This document shows, piece by piece, positions 7,254-16,112 of a DNA stretch of 32,821 nucleotides. The stretch is taken from contig PLBR01000253.1 of NCBI GenBank assembly GCA_003135435.1, forward strand, positions 2,282 to 35,102. Direction: 5' to 3'. The position numbers were made by a program, and so were the translations under genes. Positions within the stretch are counted from its first letter, which is position 1. Each line of letters opens with the position of its first letter. Below the pieces are notes generated by a model. The model made no database searches. It was given only the letters and a program-made list of their open reading frames with translations, and was not told where the DNA came from. This DNA is from Nitrospira sp. (GTDB lineage: Bacteria; Nitrospirota; Nitrospiria; Nitrospirales; Nitrospiraceae).

Positions 7254-8336
7254 ATGCCACTGAAGGTCCATCCAGATATCACTTCCCTGAGTCCCTATGT
7301 TCCCGGGAAGCCGATTGAGGAACTCCAACGGGAACTGGGTCTTGCACACGTCATTAAACTGGCGTCCAACGAGAATCCGTTAGGCTCTTCCCCGAAGGCG
7401 CTCGCCGCGCTGAGCGAGGGGATCGCGACGCTGCATCGCTATCCTGATGGCGGCGCGTTTCGCCTGCGCGAAGCCCTGGCGGATCGTTGGAAGGTGACCC
7501 CGGAGCAGGTCATTCTCGGTAATGGATCGGATGAAATCCTGGGGCTGCTCGCCCGTACCTTTTTGGCACCGGGCGATGAAGCGGTCATGGCCGATCAAAC
7601 CTTCGTCATTTACAAGATGGAGGTCACGGCAGCTCACGGAAAGCCTGTCATTGTTCCGCTGAAGCAGTGGCGGCACGATCTTCAGGCGATGGCGGACGCC
7701 ATCACCGATCGGACACGGCTCCTGTTTCTCTGTAACCCCAATAATCCAACCGGAACGATGGTGTCAGCCGATGAGGTCGAACATCTGCTCTCACGCGTGC
7801 CGACTCATGTCGTCGTAGTGTTTGACGAAGCCTATTTCGAGTATGTCCGGAATCCGCAGTTTCCGGATTCTATGGCCTATGTGAAGCAGGGACGGAATGT
7901 GATCGTACTGCGGACGTTTTCAAAAATCTATGGCCTCGCAGGATTGCGAATCGGGTACGGCGTGGCGACAGCGGAGATCACCAATTTCTTGAACCGAGTC
8001 CGCCCTCCCTTCAATGCCAACAGCCTGGCGCAGCGCGCCGGGCTCGCAGCCCTCGGTGACGACGAACATGTGGCGCGGAGTCGGGCGGTGAATGAAGCTG
8101 GGATGGAGCAGATGGTCAAGGGATTGATCTCGTTCGGGTTTGCGCCGATCCCGAGCGAAGCGAATTTTGTGTATGTTGATGTCGGACGAGACGGCCGCGC
8201 GGTGTTTGAGGCCATGCTGAGGGATGGCATTATCGTTCGTCACATCGAGGGACGTATGGTTCGAGTGACCATTGGCCTGGAAGAAGAAAATAAGGAATTC
8301 TTGACTGCGCTCAAACGGGTGATCCATTCGCATTGA
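7254..8336 (+). CDS. hisC: Histidinol-phosphate/aromatic aminotransferase
   Basis: A PLP-dependent class I/II aminotransferase of the HisC family, 360 residues. Visible motifs are LASNENPLG (36-44), NPNNPTG (161-167), DEAYFEY (191-197) and SKIYGLAGLRIGYG with the Schiff-base lysine K224. HisC can transfer amino groups to imidazole-acetol phosphate and, in several bacteria, to phenylpyruvate and 4-hydroxyphenylpyruvate. Its position between pheA and aroF/tyrA, away from his genes, suggests that the aromatic reaction matters here. The ATG at 7254, four bases after pheA, fits the family N-terminus better than the start 30 bases upstream, which lies inside pheA. Confidence 0.9.
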   Translation: MPLKVHPDITSLSPYVPGKPIEELQRELGLAHVIKLASNENPLGSSPKALAALSEGIATLHRYPDGGAFRLREALADRWKVTPEQVILGNGSDEILGLLARTFLAPGDEAVMADQTFVIYKMEVTAAHGKPVIVPLKQWRHDLQAMADAITDRTRLLFLCNPNNPTGTMVSADEVEHLLSRVPTHVVVVFDEAYFEYVRNPQFPDSMAYVKQGRNVIVLRTFSKIYGLAGLRIGYGVATAEITNFLNRVRPPFNANSLAQRAGLAALGDDEHVARSRAVNEAGMEQMVKGLISFGFAPIPSEANFVYVDVGRDGRAVFEAMLRDGIIVRHIEGRMVRVTIGLEEENKEFLTALKRVIHSH

Positions 8337-8354
8337 ATACATGGTGAGGGCAAC

Positions 8355-9368
8355 ATGATCATCGTATTAAAACCAGAGGCGAGCGAACGGGAGGTCGACC
8401 ACATTATCGATCGGCTTCGCGAGTTGGGACTGAAGTCACAACTATCGACCGGTCAGGAACGGACGATCATCGGAGTCATCGGCGACGATCGGATACTGCA
8501 TAACCAGCCACTCACGGCCCTGCCAGGGGTTGAAAGTGTGCTGCCGATTCTCGCGCCCTGGAAGCTCGTCAGCCGGGAGTTTAAGCGTGAAGGCACGATT
8601 ATCGATGTGAGCGGCGTGAAGATCGGCGGGAACAAGCTGGTCATCATGGCGGGGCCCTGCGCGGTGGAACAGCTCGAAATAACGGTCGGCATTGCCCACG
8701 AGGTCAAGGCGGCCGGCGCGAGTATTTTGCGTGGCGGGGCCTACAAGCCACGCACATCTCCCTATTCCTTTCAGGGGTTAGGGCGTGAAGGGCTAGATTA
8801 TCTAGTCGAGGCGAAGAAACAAACCGGGTTGCCTGTGGTCAGTGAGATACTGGATACCCGCGACATCGAATTGTTTCTCGAGAAGGCCGACATTATCCAG
8901 ATTGGCGCACGCAACATGCAAAACTTTGAACTCCTCAAGGAGGTTGGGGCGTACGATAAACCGGTGCTGTTGAAGCGAGGGCTTTCGGCTACGATCAAGG
9001 AATTTCTTCTGTCTGCGGAATACATCATGTCCCGCGGGAACCAGAACGTCATGTTGTGCGAGCGGGGGATCAGGACCTTCGAAACCCAATATCGCAATAC
9101 GCTCGATCTCGCTGCGGTTCCGACTCTGAAAGAGCTCTCGCATTTGCCCGTCATCGTTGACCCTAGTCATGCCACCGGCAAGTGGAATCTGGTGGCGCCG
9201 ATGTCGAAAGCTGCAGTGGCAGCGGGGGCGGATGGCATTCTGATCGAAGTCCATTCGAACCCGGAATGTGCGCTGTGCGACGGTGAAGAATCCATTAAGC
9301 CAAGCCAATTCAAGGAACTGATGCAGGGCATGCGAAAGATTGCGGTGGCGGTCGGTCGGGAACTGTAA
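8355..9368 (+). CDS. aroF: 3-deoxy-7-phosphoheptulonate synthase (type I-beta)
   Basis: DAHP synthase joins phosphoenolpyruvate and erythrose 4-phosphate, the entry to the shikimate pathway. The 337-residue protein has an N-terminal ferredoxin-like regulatory domain of about 75 residues (MIIVLKPEASEREVDHIIDR), typical of the type I-beta subgroup, and then the TIM barrel: MAGPCAVE, GAYKPRTSPYSFQG, IQIGARNMQNF, VLLKRG, VDPSHATG and IEVHSNPECALCDGEES. All substrate and metal ligands appear intact. GTGAGGG lies 6 bases before the ATG at 8355. The N-terminal domain usually mediates feedback inhibition. Confidence 0.95.
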   Translation: MIIVLKPEASEREVDHIIDRLRELGLKSQLSTGQERTIIGVIGDDRILHNQPLTALPGVESVLPILAPWKLVSREFKREGTIIDVSGVKIGGNKLVIMAGPCAVEQLEITVGIAHEVKAAGASILRGGAYKPRTSPYSFQGLGREGLDYLVEAKKQTGLPVVSEILDTRDIELFLEKADIIQIGARNMQNFELLKEVGAYDKPVLLKRGLSATIKEFLLSAEYIMSRGNQNVMLCERGIRTFETQYRNTLDLAAVPTLKELSHLPVIVDPSHATGKWNLVAPMSKAAVAAGADGILIEVHSNPECALCDGEESIKPSQFKELMQGMRKIAVAVGREL

Positions 9369-9428
9369 TCAGAGAGACTGTGCTTGAAGGACTCAGGATC
9401 GAGGCACGGCCTTGGTCCAGCTTGAAGA

Positions 9429-10322
9429 ATGGCGCTGCATTTTACCCAGGTTACGATTATCGGAGTTGGGCTGATCGGCGGATCGCTCGGCATGATTCTC
9501 CGTCGAAAGGGGTTGGCGGCAAGGGTCATCGGGGTTGGGAGGCGTGTCGAAAACTTGAAAACTGCGGTCGAACTGGGCGCGATCGACCGCTACGTCGTCG
9601 ACCCTAAAGACGGAGTGAGGGATGCCGACCTGGTCGTGTTGGCCACGCCGGTCGACACGTATGACCGGCATCTGAGGGAGTGGGCGTCCTGCTTGAAAAA
9701 AGGCGCGATTGTGACCGATGTCGGAAGCGTGAAGGGTCTGCTGGTGGAACAGGCTGAACGAGCCATGCCGGTCGGTGTCCATTTTGTCGGGGCCCATCCC
9801 ATTGCCGGCAAGGAAAAGACGGGCGTGGCGGCCGGATCGGATCAGCTTTTTATGGGTGCGCGCTGTATCATCACTCCGACGAAAACGACGGATCCGCAGG
9901 CGCTTGAGCAGGTCCGAACGATGTGGCAGGAAACCGGCTCGGTAGTTCTCACGATGGATGCCCATCTGCATGACAAGATTCTTGGGGCGGTGAGCCATTT
10001 GCCTCATGTGGCGGCCTTTGCTTTGATCAATGCCCTGGCTGAGATTCGCGATCAGCAAATCCCCTCCCTCGATCTGGCAAGCCACTCGGGCGGCGGGTTG
10101 CGTGATACGACCAGGATTGCCGCCAGTTCGCCTGAAATGTGGCGCGATATTTTCCTCTGGAACCGCGACAATGTGGTCATGTTCATTGAGGCCTACGAAC
10201 GCTCGCTGAGCCAATTGAAGCAGCTCATTCGTATGGGCGATGCCGCAGGCATCGAGAAGGAGCTTGACCGAGCAAGGCAGGAACGAGAGAAACTCTCTAT
10301 GCAACCATCGGTGTCCGCGTAG
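9429..10322 (+). CDS. tyrA: Prephenate dehydrogenase
   Basis: A 297-residue NAD(P)-dependent dehydrogenase that decarboxylates prephenate (or arogenate) toward tyrosine. The Rossmann motif GVGLIGGSLG (residues 12-21) is at the N-terminus. VTDVGSVKG and VGAHPIAGKEKTGVAA form the substrate site with the catalytic His, and SHLPHVAAFAL and the DTTRIAASSPEMWRDI stretch complete the family pattern. There is no ACT domain, so any tyrosine control is at the active site. The ATG at 9429 lies 60 bases after aroF with only a weak GAAG ribosome binding site. Confidence 0.93.
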   Translation: MALHFTQVTIIGVGLIGGSLGMILRRKGLAARVIGVGRRVENLKTAVELGAIDRYVVDPKDGVRDADLVVLATPVDTYDRHLREWASCLKKGAIVTDVGSVKGLLVEQAERAMPVGVHFVGAHPIAGKEKTGVAAGSDQLFMGARCIITPTKTTDPQALEQVRTMWQETGSVVLTMDAHLHDKILGAVSHLPHVAAFALINALAEIRDQQIPSLDLASHSGGGLRDTTRIAASSPEMWRDIFLWNRDNVVMFIEAYERSLSQLKQLIRMGDAAGIEKELDRARQEREKLSMQPSVSA

Positions 10323-10329
10323 CATTCCT

Positions 10330-11652
10330 ATGGCGTCTTTTACTATTACACCAGGCCGACCGTTACAGGGAATGATTTCCGTCCCCGGCGATAAGTCTAT
10401 CACCCATCGCGCCATCATCTTGACAGCCTTAGCGAACGGGGTCAGCAGGGTTGCACGCTATTGTCGAGGTGAAGATTGTCTCAATACGATGCGCGCGCTC
10501 CAGGCTCTCGGCGTACGCATCGATGAATCGGTCGAGGAATTACGTGTGTATGGCAAGGGACTCTGGGGCCTGACTGAGCCGAGCGGGCCGATTGACTGCG
10601 GGAATTCCGGAACGGGCATTCGTCTCCTAACCGGCCTGCTGGCGGGACAGGACTTTTTTACGGTACTGACCGGCGACGAATCGATTCGTCGCCGTCCAAT
10701 GGGGCGGATCGTCAAGCCGTTGCGGGAAATGGGGGCAACCATTGCCGGACGCAAGGGCGGTGAACTTGCGCCCTTAGCCGTGATGGGTAGTCGCCTCCGC
10801 GCGATCACCTACGCTTCGCCGGTGGCGAGCGCGCAAATCAAGTCGGCTTTGTTGCTCGCAGCCTTGTTTGCCGAAGGGACAACCTGCATCACAGAGCCTC
10901 GTCTTTCACGGGATCATACGGAACGATTGCTCCAGTTTCTGGGTATTGCGCTTCGACGGGAAGGGACGACCTTGCTGATCGATGGACGACCGTCTGTTGG
11001 GTGGAATGCGGCGCCACGATTGGTCGTGCCGGGTGACTTCTCTGCCGCCGCGTTCTTCATCGTGGGCGCCACAATTGTTCCTGGTTCGGATGTGACGATT
11101 CAACACGTGGGGGTCAACCCGACCAGGACGGGCTTGTTGGAAGTGATGACGAGAATGGGCGCGGATATTCAAGTGCTCAATCGGCGTGAAGAGGCAGGAG
11201 AGTCGGTTGCGGACATCCGGGTGAAGTCGGCACGGCTGTGTGGGGTGACGATCGGGCCGGACTTGATCCCACAGACGATCGATGAATTTCCCATCCTGTG
11301 TGTCGCGGCTGCAGTCTCAGAGGGTGAGACGATCATCTCCGGGGCCGAGGAGTTGCGGGTCAAAGAGAGTGATCGGATTGCGACGGTGTCGGCAGAGTTG
11401 CGCACGATGGGGGCGCAGATCACAGAGAAGCCCGACGGGATGGTTGTGCAAGGACTTGGCACAACAGCGGATAACGGTCGATTGCAGGCTGCACGTGGCC
11501 ATAGCCATGGAGATCACCGAGTGGCGATGTCTTTGGCCATCGGAGGCTTGACCGCATCGGCACCAACCCTGATTGACGAGACGGCTTGCATCGAGACATC
11601 ATTCCCAGCGTTTCATCACACACTATTGGAATTATTGACTGAACGCCGGTGA
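10330..11652 (+). CDS. aroA: 3-phosphoshikimate 1-carboxyvinyltransferase (EPSP synthase)
   Basis: EPSP synthase transfers the enolpyruvyl group of PEP to shikimate 3-phosphate. The 440-residue protein has VPGDKSITHRAIIL (18-31) with the PEP-binding Lys, CGNSGTGIRLL (90-100), DESIRRRPM, KSALLLAALFA, PGDFSAAAFF, DEFPILCVAAA, KESDRI and HGDHRVAMS. The SGTG and KESDR forms resemble class II enzymes. The start is taken as the ATG at 10330, seven bases after tyrA, because the family sequence begins there; an in-frame start at 10240 is within tyrA. The stop overlaps the earliest possible cmk start. Confidence 0.95.
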   Translation: MASFTITPGRPLQGMISVPGDKSITHRAIILTALANGVSRVARYCRGEDCLNTMRALQALGVRIDESVEELRVYGKGLWGLTEPSGPIDCGNSGTGIRLLTGLLAGQDFFTVLTGDESIRRRPMGRIVKPLREMGATIAGRKGGELAPLAVMGSRLRAITYASPVASAQIKSALLLAALFAEGTTCITEPRLSRDHTERLLQFLGIALRREGTTLLIDGRPSVGWNAAPRLVVPGDFSAAAFFIVGATIVPGSDVTIQHVGVNPTRTGLLEVMTRMGADIQVLNRREEAGESVADIRVKSARLCGVTIGPDLIPQTIDEFPILCVAAAVSEGETIISGAEELRVKESDRIATVSAELRTMGAQITEKPDGMVVQGLGTTADNGRLQAARGHSHGDHRVAMSLAIGGLTASAPTLIDETACIETSFPAFHHTLLELLTERR

Positions 11653-11662
11653 CGGCTATAAT
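11635..11662 (+). promoter_or_regulatory. Near-consensus promoter at the aroA/cmk junction
   Basis: TTGACT (11635-11640) and a perfect TATAAT (11657-11662) are separated by 16 bases, spanning the last codons of aroA and the first possible codons of cmk. Transcription would start near 11669. It would let cmk, plsC and rpsA be expressed apart from the aromatic genes. Confidence 0.55.
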
Positions 11663-12371
11663 GCGGAGCCACGACGTGGGATGTGTTGCGGAGGAAAAGC
11701 AAGCAAGCCGGCTGATTGTTGCGATCGATGGTCCAGCTGGTGTCGGAAAAAGTACAGTGGCCCGGTTGTTGGCCTCTCGACTGGGCTATCTGTATCTCGA
11801 CACGGGAGCCCTCTACCGGGCGATGGCTTGGGCCGTAATTGAGTCTGGCCGGGATCCGGCGGATGCCGAGGCGGTCGCCACTCTGCTACCCACTCTCTCG
11901 CTCCAGATGCAGTTCCATCACGGAGCCGCGACGGTGTTGGTCAATGGCAAGGACGTGAGCAGCGACCTTCGAACGCCCGCCGTGTCGGTCGCGGCATCGG
12001 TGGTTTCGGCAGTTCCCGCGGTCCGGGCCTGGTTGCTACCCATCCAGCGACAAATCGGACAAGGTGGAGCGGTGGTGGCTGAGGGGCGGGATATGGGAAC
12101 GAACGTGTTCCCCGCGGCAGACGTGAAGTTTTTTCTCGAAGCAGATCCGACTGTCAGGGCTCAACGCCGACATTGGGAACTCGTTGCGGCGGGGCATTCC
12201 AGGGCACTTGAAGAGACGACAGCCGATCTGGCGGGACGTGATACACGAGATCGTTCCCGCTCGATCGCCCCGCTCGTTCCCGCTGAGGATGCCCGGTTCA
12301 TTGACACCTCGGCGTTGTCCGTCGCGGAGGTCGTGGACCAGATGATGGCTGTGATTGCGGCCAGGTTGTGA
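11649..12371 (+). CDS. cmk: Cytidylate kinase
   Basis: Phosphorylates CMP and dCMP with ATP. Up to 240 residues, with the P-loop AIDGPAGVGKST, YLDTGALYRAMAW, AEGRDMGTNVFP (the NMP-binding DxG), and the LID region near TTADLAGRDTRDRSR. The start is uncertain. GTG 11649 overlaps the aroA stop, ATG 11661 lies in the TATAAT of a strong promoter, and GTG 11676 has CGGAG at 11664-11668 with good spacing. The family core begins only at about residue 23 of the longest form, so any of the three gives a working enzyme. If the internal promoter is used, only 11676 or a later codon would be on the message. Confidence 0.9.
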   Translation: MTAIMRSHDVGCVAEEKQASRLIVAIDGPAGVGKSTVARLLASRLGYLYLDTGALYRAMAWAVIESGRDPADAEAVATLLPTLSLQMQFHHGAATVLVNGKDVSSDLRTPAVSVAASVVSAVPAVRAWLLPIQRQIGQGGAVVAEGRDMGTNVFPAADVKFFLEADPTVRAQRRHWELVAAGHSRALEETTADLAGRDTRDRSRSIAPLVPAEDARFIDTSALSVAEVVDQMMAVIAARL

Positions 12372-13024
12372 GTTCGGTCCTCTATGGTATCCTGTGGATC
12401 ATTGCCCGGTCCATCGGCTGGTTCTGTTTTCACTATCGAGTCGTTGGGGCGGTTCCCCGGACCGGTGGGTTCATCGTAGCGGCGAACCATGCCAGTTACC
12501 TGGATATTCCCCTCCTGGGTTGCGGGATGCGGCGGCGGGCTTGGTATTTGGGGCGTAGTGATCTCTTTCCGGTTCCAGGCCTCAGGGCGATCTGCCAATG
12601 GTTGGGATGGATTCCCCTACGGACCGGCCGGTTGGACCGTGACGCATTTGGTAAGGCAGTCACTCTGATCAAGGAAGGAAAGGTTGTGGTGATCTTTCCG
12701 GAGGGCAGTCGCAGCCTGGACGGGCGGTTACAATCCCCCAAACCTGGGATTGGTGTGATTGTGGCGCAAACTGGATGTGCGGTGGTTCCGGCCTATCTCA
12801 AGGGCACCTACGACGTGATGCCGTCAGGAACCATGTGGCCGCGCTTTCGTCCCGTGACCGTTTTCTATGGAGATCCCCTCACCTTTCCCCGGAGCGGTGA
12901 GAATGGGGAGGCCAAGCAGTTTTATCAGGAGGTGAGTCGCACCGTGATGGATCGCATCGCCTCGTTAGGTGCCGTGGAGTCTCCGATCCAGCAGTCCAGT
13001 GCCGGCATTCGCAAGGCTGAGTGA
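12368..13024 (+). CDS. plsC: 1-acyl-glycerol-3-phosphate acyltransferase (PlsC family)
   Basis: A 218-residue acyltransferase that makes phosphatidic acid from lysophosphatidic acid at the inner membrane. The catalytic HX4D is in NHASYLD (about 39-45). The second block is the arginine-containing WIPLRTGRLDRDAF, the third is FPEGSRS with the phosphate-binding Glu-Gly, and a fourth is VVPAYLKGTYDVMP. A hydrophobic N-terminus (LYGILWIIARSIGWF) fits membrane association. Its GTG start overlaps the cmk stop by four bases, a sign of translational coupling. In related gene orders ispH or nothing occupies this place. Confidence 0.9.
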   Translation: MSSVLYGILWIIARSIGWFCFHYRVVGAVPRTGGFIVAANHASYLDIPLLGCGMRRRAWYLGRSDLFPVPGLRAICQWLGWIPLRTGRLDRDAFGKAVTLIKEGKVVVIFPEGSRSLDGRLQSPKPGIGVIVAQTGCAVVPAYLKGTYDVMPSGTMWPRFRPVTVFYGDPLTFPRSGENGEAKQFYQEVSRTVMDRIASLGAVESPIQQSSAGIRKAE

Positions 13025-13080
13025 ATGTCGGTGTATAACCATCAGCACCCGACTCCTGTCGGAAGAGTAGGATTCACATC

Positions 13081-14796
13081 ATGAGTACGGTTTCGCCATC
13101 GAGTGACCAGCAGTTAGACCGAGCGGCCTTAGCGGCTCTGTACGAGGAGACCTTCAAAAACCTCGAAGAGGGCACCATTACGGAGGGCCGCGTCGTCGCC
13201 GTGAGCAAAGACAAGGTAGTCGTCGACATCGGCTACAAGTCCGAAGGCATGATCCCGAACGATCAGTTCTCCACCGATGAGCTCCAGAATATCAAAGTGG
13301 GCGATCTGCTCAAAGTATATATCGAGGAGTGTGAAGACGCCGACGGCAATCTGGTTCTCTCCAAAGAAAAAGCCGATAAGATGAAGATTTGGGAGGAGCT
13401 GGAGAAGCTCTTCAATGACGGCAAAAGCATCGACGGCAAGATCGTGGCGCGGATCAAGGGCGGTATGATGGTGGATATCGGCGTGAAGGCGTTTCTGCCG
13501 GGCTCACAGATCGACCTTCATCCAGTGCGGGATCTTGATGGGTTGGTTGGCCGCACATTCCCCCTCAAGATCATCAAGATCAATCATCGGCGTGGCAATG
13601 TCGTCGTGTCCAGGCGCGTGCTCTTGGAAGAGACGAGGGATTCGAAACGGAAGACGACCCTCTCCACGTTGAAGGAAGGGCAATTGATTCAAGGCGTGGT
13701 GAAGAACATCACGGATTATGGGGCGTTCATCGACCTCGGCGGCATCGACGGGCTACTCCACATCACGGACATGTCCTGGGGCCGTGTCGGCCATCCGTCG
13801 GAAATGTTCAACATCGGTGACAAGGTGGAAGTGAGCGTCCTCAAGTACGATCGAGAGACCGGGCGCATCTCACTCGGCTTGAAACAGAAGAGCGCCGATC
13901 CCTGGACCGGCGTGGCCAGTAAGTACGCGATCGGTACCCGCGTCCGAGGTCGTGTCGTGAGCCTGACCGACTACGGGGCGTTTATCGAGCTCGAGCCCGG
14001 CGTCGAGGGACTGGTACATGTTTCTGTGATGTCGTGGACGCACGAGGTGCGCCATCCGTCACGCGTTGTGTCCATCGGGGATCAGGTTGAAGCGGCGGTG
14101 CTGAATGTAGATCCGGCCAGCAGGAAGATTTCGCTCGGCATGAAACAGACGGCGCCAAACCCCTGGGATATGGTGGAAGGCAAGTACGCCATCGGCACGC
14201 GCATCGAAGGGAAGGTGAAGAGTCTCACCGACTTTGGCGCATTCGTCGGACTCGAAGAGGGCATCGACGGATTGATCCACATTTCCGACATGTCTTGGAC
14301 GAAACATATCAAGCATCCCTCTGAACTCTTCAAGAAGGGGCAGAAGGTAGAGGCCGTGGTCTTGCGGATCGACAAGGAAAAGGAGCGGCTGTCGCTCGGG
14401 TTTAAGCAACTCAAGAACGATCCATGGGACGACGAGATTCCGAACCGGTATGCGGTCGGGGATGTGGCGGTCGGGAAGGTCAGTAAGGTCGCCGATTTCG
14501 GCATCTTCGTCGAATTGGACGGGGGAGTCGAAGGGTTGATTCACATCAGCGAGGCTGGTCTCGACCCGCAGGCCAAGCTCGAAGAGAAATTCAAGCTGCA
14601 GGATGAAGTGACGGCCAAGATCATCAAGGTCGATCGTGAAGAAAGGAAGATCGCGCTCAGCCTGCGCGATCACCAAATGGATTCCGATCGCCAAAAGGTC
14701 GATGAATATCATGCCACGCAAGGCGCGTTGGACCAAAGCTTGGGTCGTTCGGCGAAGCAGAATCGGAAACGAGGCCAAGCCGAGGACGATAAGTAG
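13081..14796 (+). CDS. rpsA: 30S ribosomal protein S1
   Basis: Ribosomal protein S1 binds mRNA leaders on the small subunit and helps initiation, especially on weak or structured sites. The 571-residue protein has six S1 (OB-fold) domains at about residues 34-103, 117-182, 199-270, 284-358, 371-445 and 458-530. Repeats 3 to 6 share the T/KDYGAF(I/V)xL...GL(I/V)H(I/V)S pattern. The tail (531-571) is charged. A hairpin CCGACTCCTGTCGG lies at 13048-13061 in the 56-base leader and AGGA precedes the ATG. It lies behind plsC and is probably also driven by the promoter before cmk. Confidence 0.96.
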   Translation: MSTVSPSSDQQLDRAALAALYEETFKNLEEGTITEGRVVAVSKDKVVVDIGYKSEGMIPNDQFSTDELQNIKVGDLLKVYIEECEDADGNLVLSKEKADKMKIWEELEKLFNDGKSIDGKIVARIKGGMMVDIGVKAFLPGSQIDLHPVRDLDGLVGRTFPLKIIKINHRRGNVVVSRRVLLEETRDSKRKTTLSTLKEGQLIQGVVKNITDYGAFIDLGGIDGLLHITDMSWGRVGHPSEMFNIGDKVEVSVLKYDRETGRISLGLKQKSADPWTGVASKYAIGTRVRGRVVSLTDYGAFIELEPGVEGLVHVSVMSWTHEVRHPSRVVSIGDQVEAAVLNVDPASRKISLGMKQTAPNPWDMVEGKYAIGTRIEGKVKSLTDFGAFVGLEEGIDGLIHISDMSWTKHIKHPSELFKKGQKVEAVVLRIDKEKERLSLGFKQLKNDPWDDEIPNRYAVGDVAVGKVSKVADFGIFVELDGGVEGLIHISEAGLDPQAKLEEKFKLQDEVTAKIIKVDREERKIALSLRDHQMDSDRQKVDEYHATQGALDQSLGRSAKQNRKRGQAEDDK

Positions 14797-14822
14797 GTCC
14801 GATGCACCAGGCCTCAGTGTAA

Positions 14823-14848
14823 GCCGGGGGTGCGTTCACGCCCCCGGC
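14823..14848 (+). terminator. GC-rich hairpin between rpsA and sppA
   Basis: GCCGGGGG (14823-14830) pairs with CCCCCGGC (14841-14848), with further inner pairing. It has no T tract, so it is at best a partial terminator or an mRNA-stabilising 3' end for rpsA. Confidence 0.35.
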
Positions 14849-14867
14849 CCTGTGAGCGAGCAGAGCA

Positions 14868-15764
14868 ATGAGTGATGAAACAGCAGGAAGACCGGCCAAG
14901 CGAGGGATATTGCGCAGAGTGCTCTGGGCGCTCGGCATCGGGCTGGGCCTGCTCTTTCTGATGAATCTGTTCTTTCCCGACCTCGACATTTCGATGGAGG
15001 ACCGGGTTGGATTGATTCGTATCGAAGGGGTCATTCTGGATGCGCGATCCACGATTGGCGAGTTGAAGCGCTTTGCCGACAACCCCTCCGTTAAAGCGAT
15101 CGTATTGCGAATTGACAGCCCCGGCGGCGGGGTTGTGCCGTCGCAAGAAATCCATGATGCGGTCCAGCGAGTTCGTAACAAGAGCAATAAGGCGGTGATT
15201 GCCTCAATGGGTTCGGTGGCGGCATCAGGGGGATACTATATTGCGGTTGCGACCGATCGGATTATGGCCAATTCAGGGACGTTGACGGGGAGCATCGGGG
15301 TCATCATGGAGATGGCCAACGTCGAAGGGCTGCTCAAGAAGATCGGGGTCGAAGGTGTCGTGATCAAAAGTGGGCGATTCAAGGATGTGGGATCGCCGCT
15401 CCGGAAGATGAGTGATGAAGAACACGAGTTGCTCCAATCCGTCATGGACGATGTCCATAAGCAGTTCATTGAGGCGGTAGCGGAAGGGCGCGGACTCGAC
15501 CTGGCGGATGTGCAGGCCTTGGCGGACGGTCGAATCTTTACGGGCCGTCAGGCCAAAGCTGCAAAACTTGTGGACGAACTCGGTGATCTCGATGATGCAA
15601 TCCAGCTTGCGGCGGATGTGTCCGGCATCGAGGGCGAGCCAAAAGTCATTGAGCCGCGCCGGCGATTTTCGATCAGAGAATTAATCGAATCGCGATTGTC
15701 GGTGCTTTTCCCCAAGTTGGACTTTTACTCCGGGGTTAGTCTCAAGTATCTCATGGCGTTCTAG
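14868..15764 (+). CDS. sppA: Signal peptide peptidase SppA (short form)
   Basis: A 298-residue serine protease of the S49 family that degrades cleaved signal peptides in the membrane. One N-terminal transmembrane segment (about 17-36, ILRRVLWALGIGLGLLFLM) anchors it. IDSPGGGVVPSQEI is the oxyanion and substrate region, S120 in VAASGGYYIA is the nucleophile, and K172 in KSGRFKDVGSPLR is the general base. This is the single-domain form (about 300 residues) rather than the double-length E. coli protein. The ATG at 14868 is preceded by GCGAGCAGAGC, a modest ribosome binding site. Confidence 0.93.
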   Translation: MSDETAGRPAKRGILRRVLWALGIGLGLLFLMNLFFPDLDISMEDRVGLIRIEGVILDARSTIGELKRFADNPSVKAIVLRIDSPGGGVVPSQEIHDAVQRVRNKSNKAVIASMGSVAASGGYYIAVATDRIMANSGTLTGSIGVIMEMANVEGLLKKIGVEGVVIKSGRFKDVGSPLRKMSDEEHELLQSVMDDVHKQFIEAVAEGRGLDLADVQALADGRIFTGRQAKAAKLVDELGDLDDAIQLAADVSGIEGEPKVIEPRRRFSIRELIESRLSVLFPKLDFYSGVSLKYLMAF

Positions 15765-15817
15765 CGCGGCCGGATCGATGCACAGGTCGATTCATTACCA
15801 CGAAAGGGAAACCCAAT

Positions 15818-16099
15818 ATGACGAAGGCTCAAATCATCGAACGCGTATCCGAGCAGATCACGACCTTGACGAAGCGGCAGGCGGAAGTCGTCGTCAATAC
15901 GATTTTCGACTGTGTGCGTGATTCGTTGAAGAACGGTGATAAGACGGAGATTCGAGGATTCGGCAGTTTTCGGTTGCGGGCTCGTCGGATGAAAGAAGGG
16001 CGCAATCCCAAGACCGGCGCGACCGTGGCGGTCCCTGCCAAGAAGGTCCCGTTTTTCAAAGCCGGCAAGGAATTGAAGGAACTCCTGAACCAGTCATAA
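15818..16099 (+). CDS. IHF/HU-family DNA-bending protein
   Basis: A 93-residue histone-like protein. It has the helical dimerisation part (MTKAQIIERVSEQI) and the DNA-binding arm motif GRNPKTG (66-72), followed by VPAKKVPFFKAGKELKELL. IRGFGSFRLRARR and the arm resemble the IHF subunits more than HU. The position after rpsA and sppA matches that of himD/ihfB in several phyla, although the partner subunit is not visible here. AAAGGGA precedes the ATG at 15818. Confidence 0.92.
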   Translation: MTKAQIIERVSEQITTLTKRQAEVVVNTIFDCVRDSLKNGDKTEIRGFGSFRLRARRMKEGRNPKTGATVAVPAKKVPFFKAGKELKELLNQS

Positions 16100-16112
16100 C
16101 GGGACGCTCATT

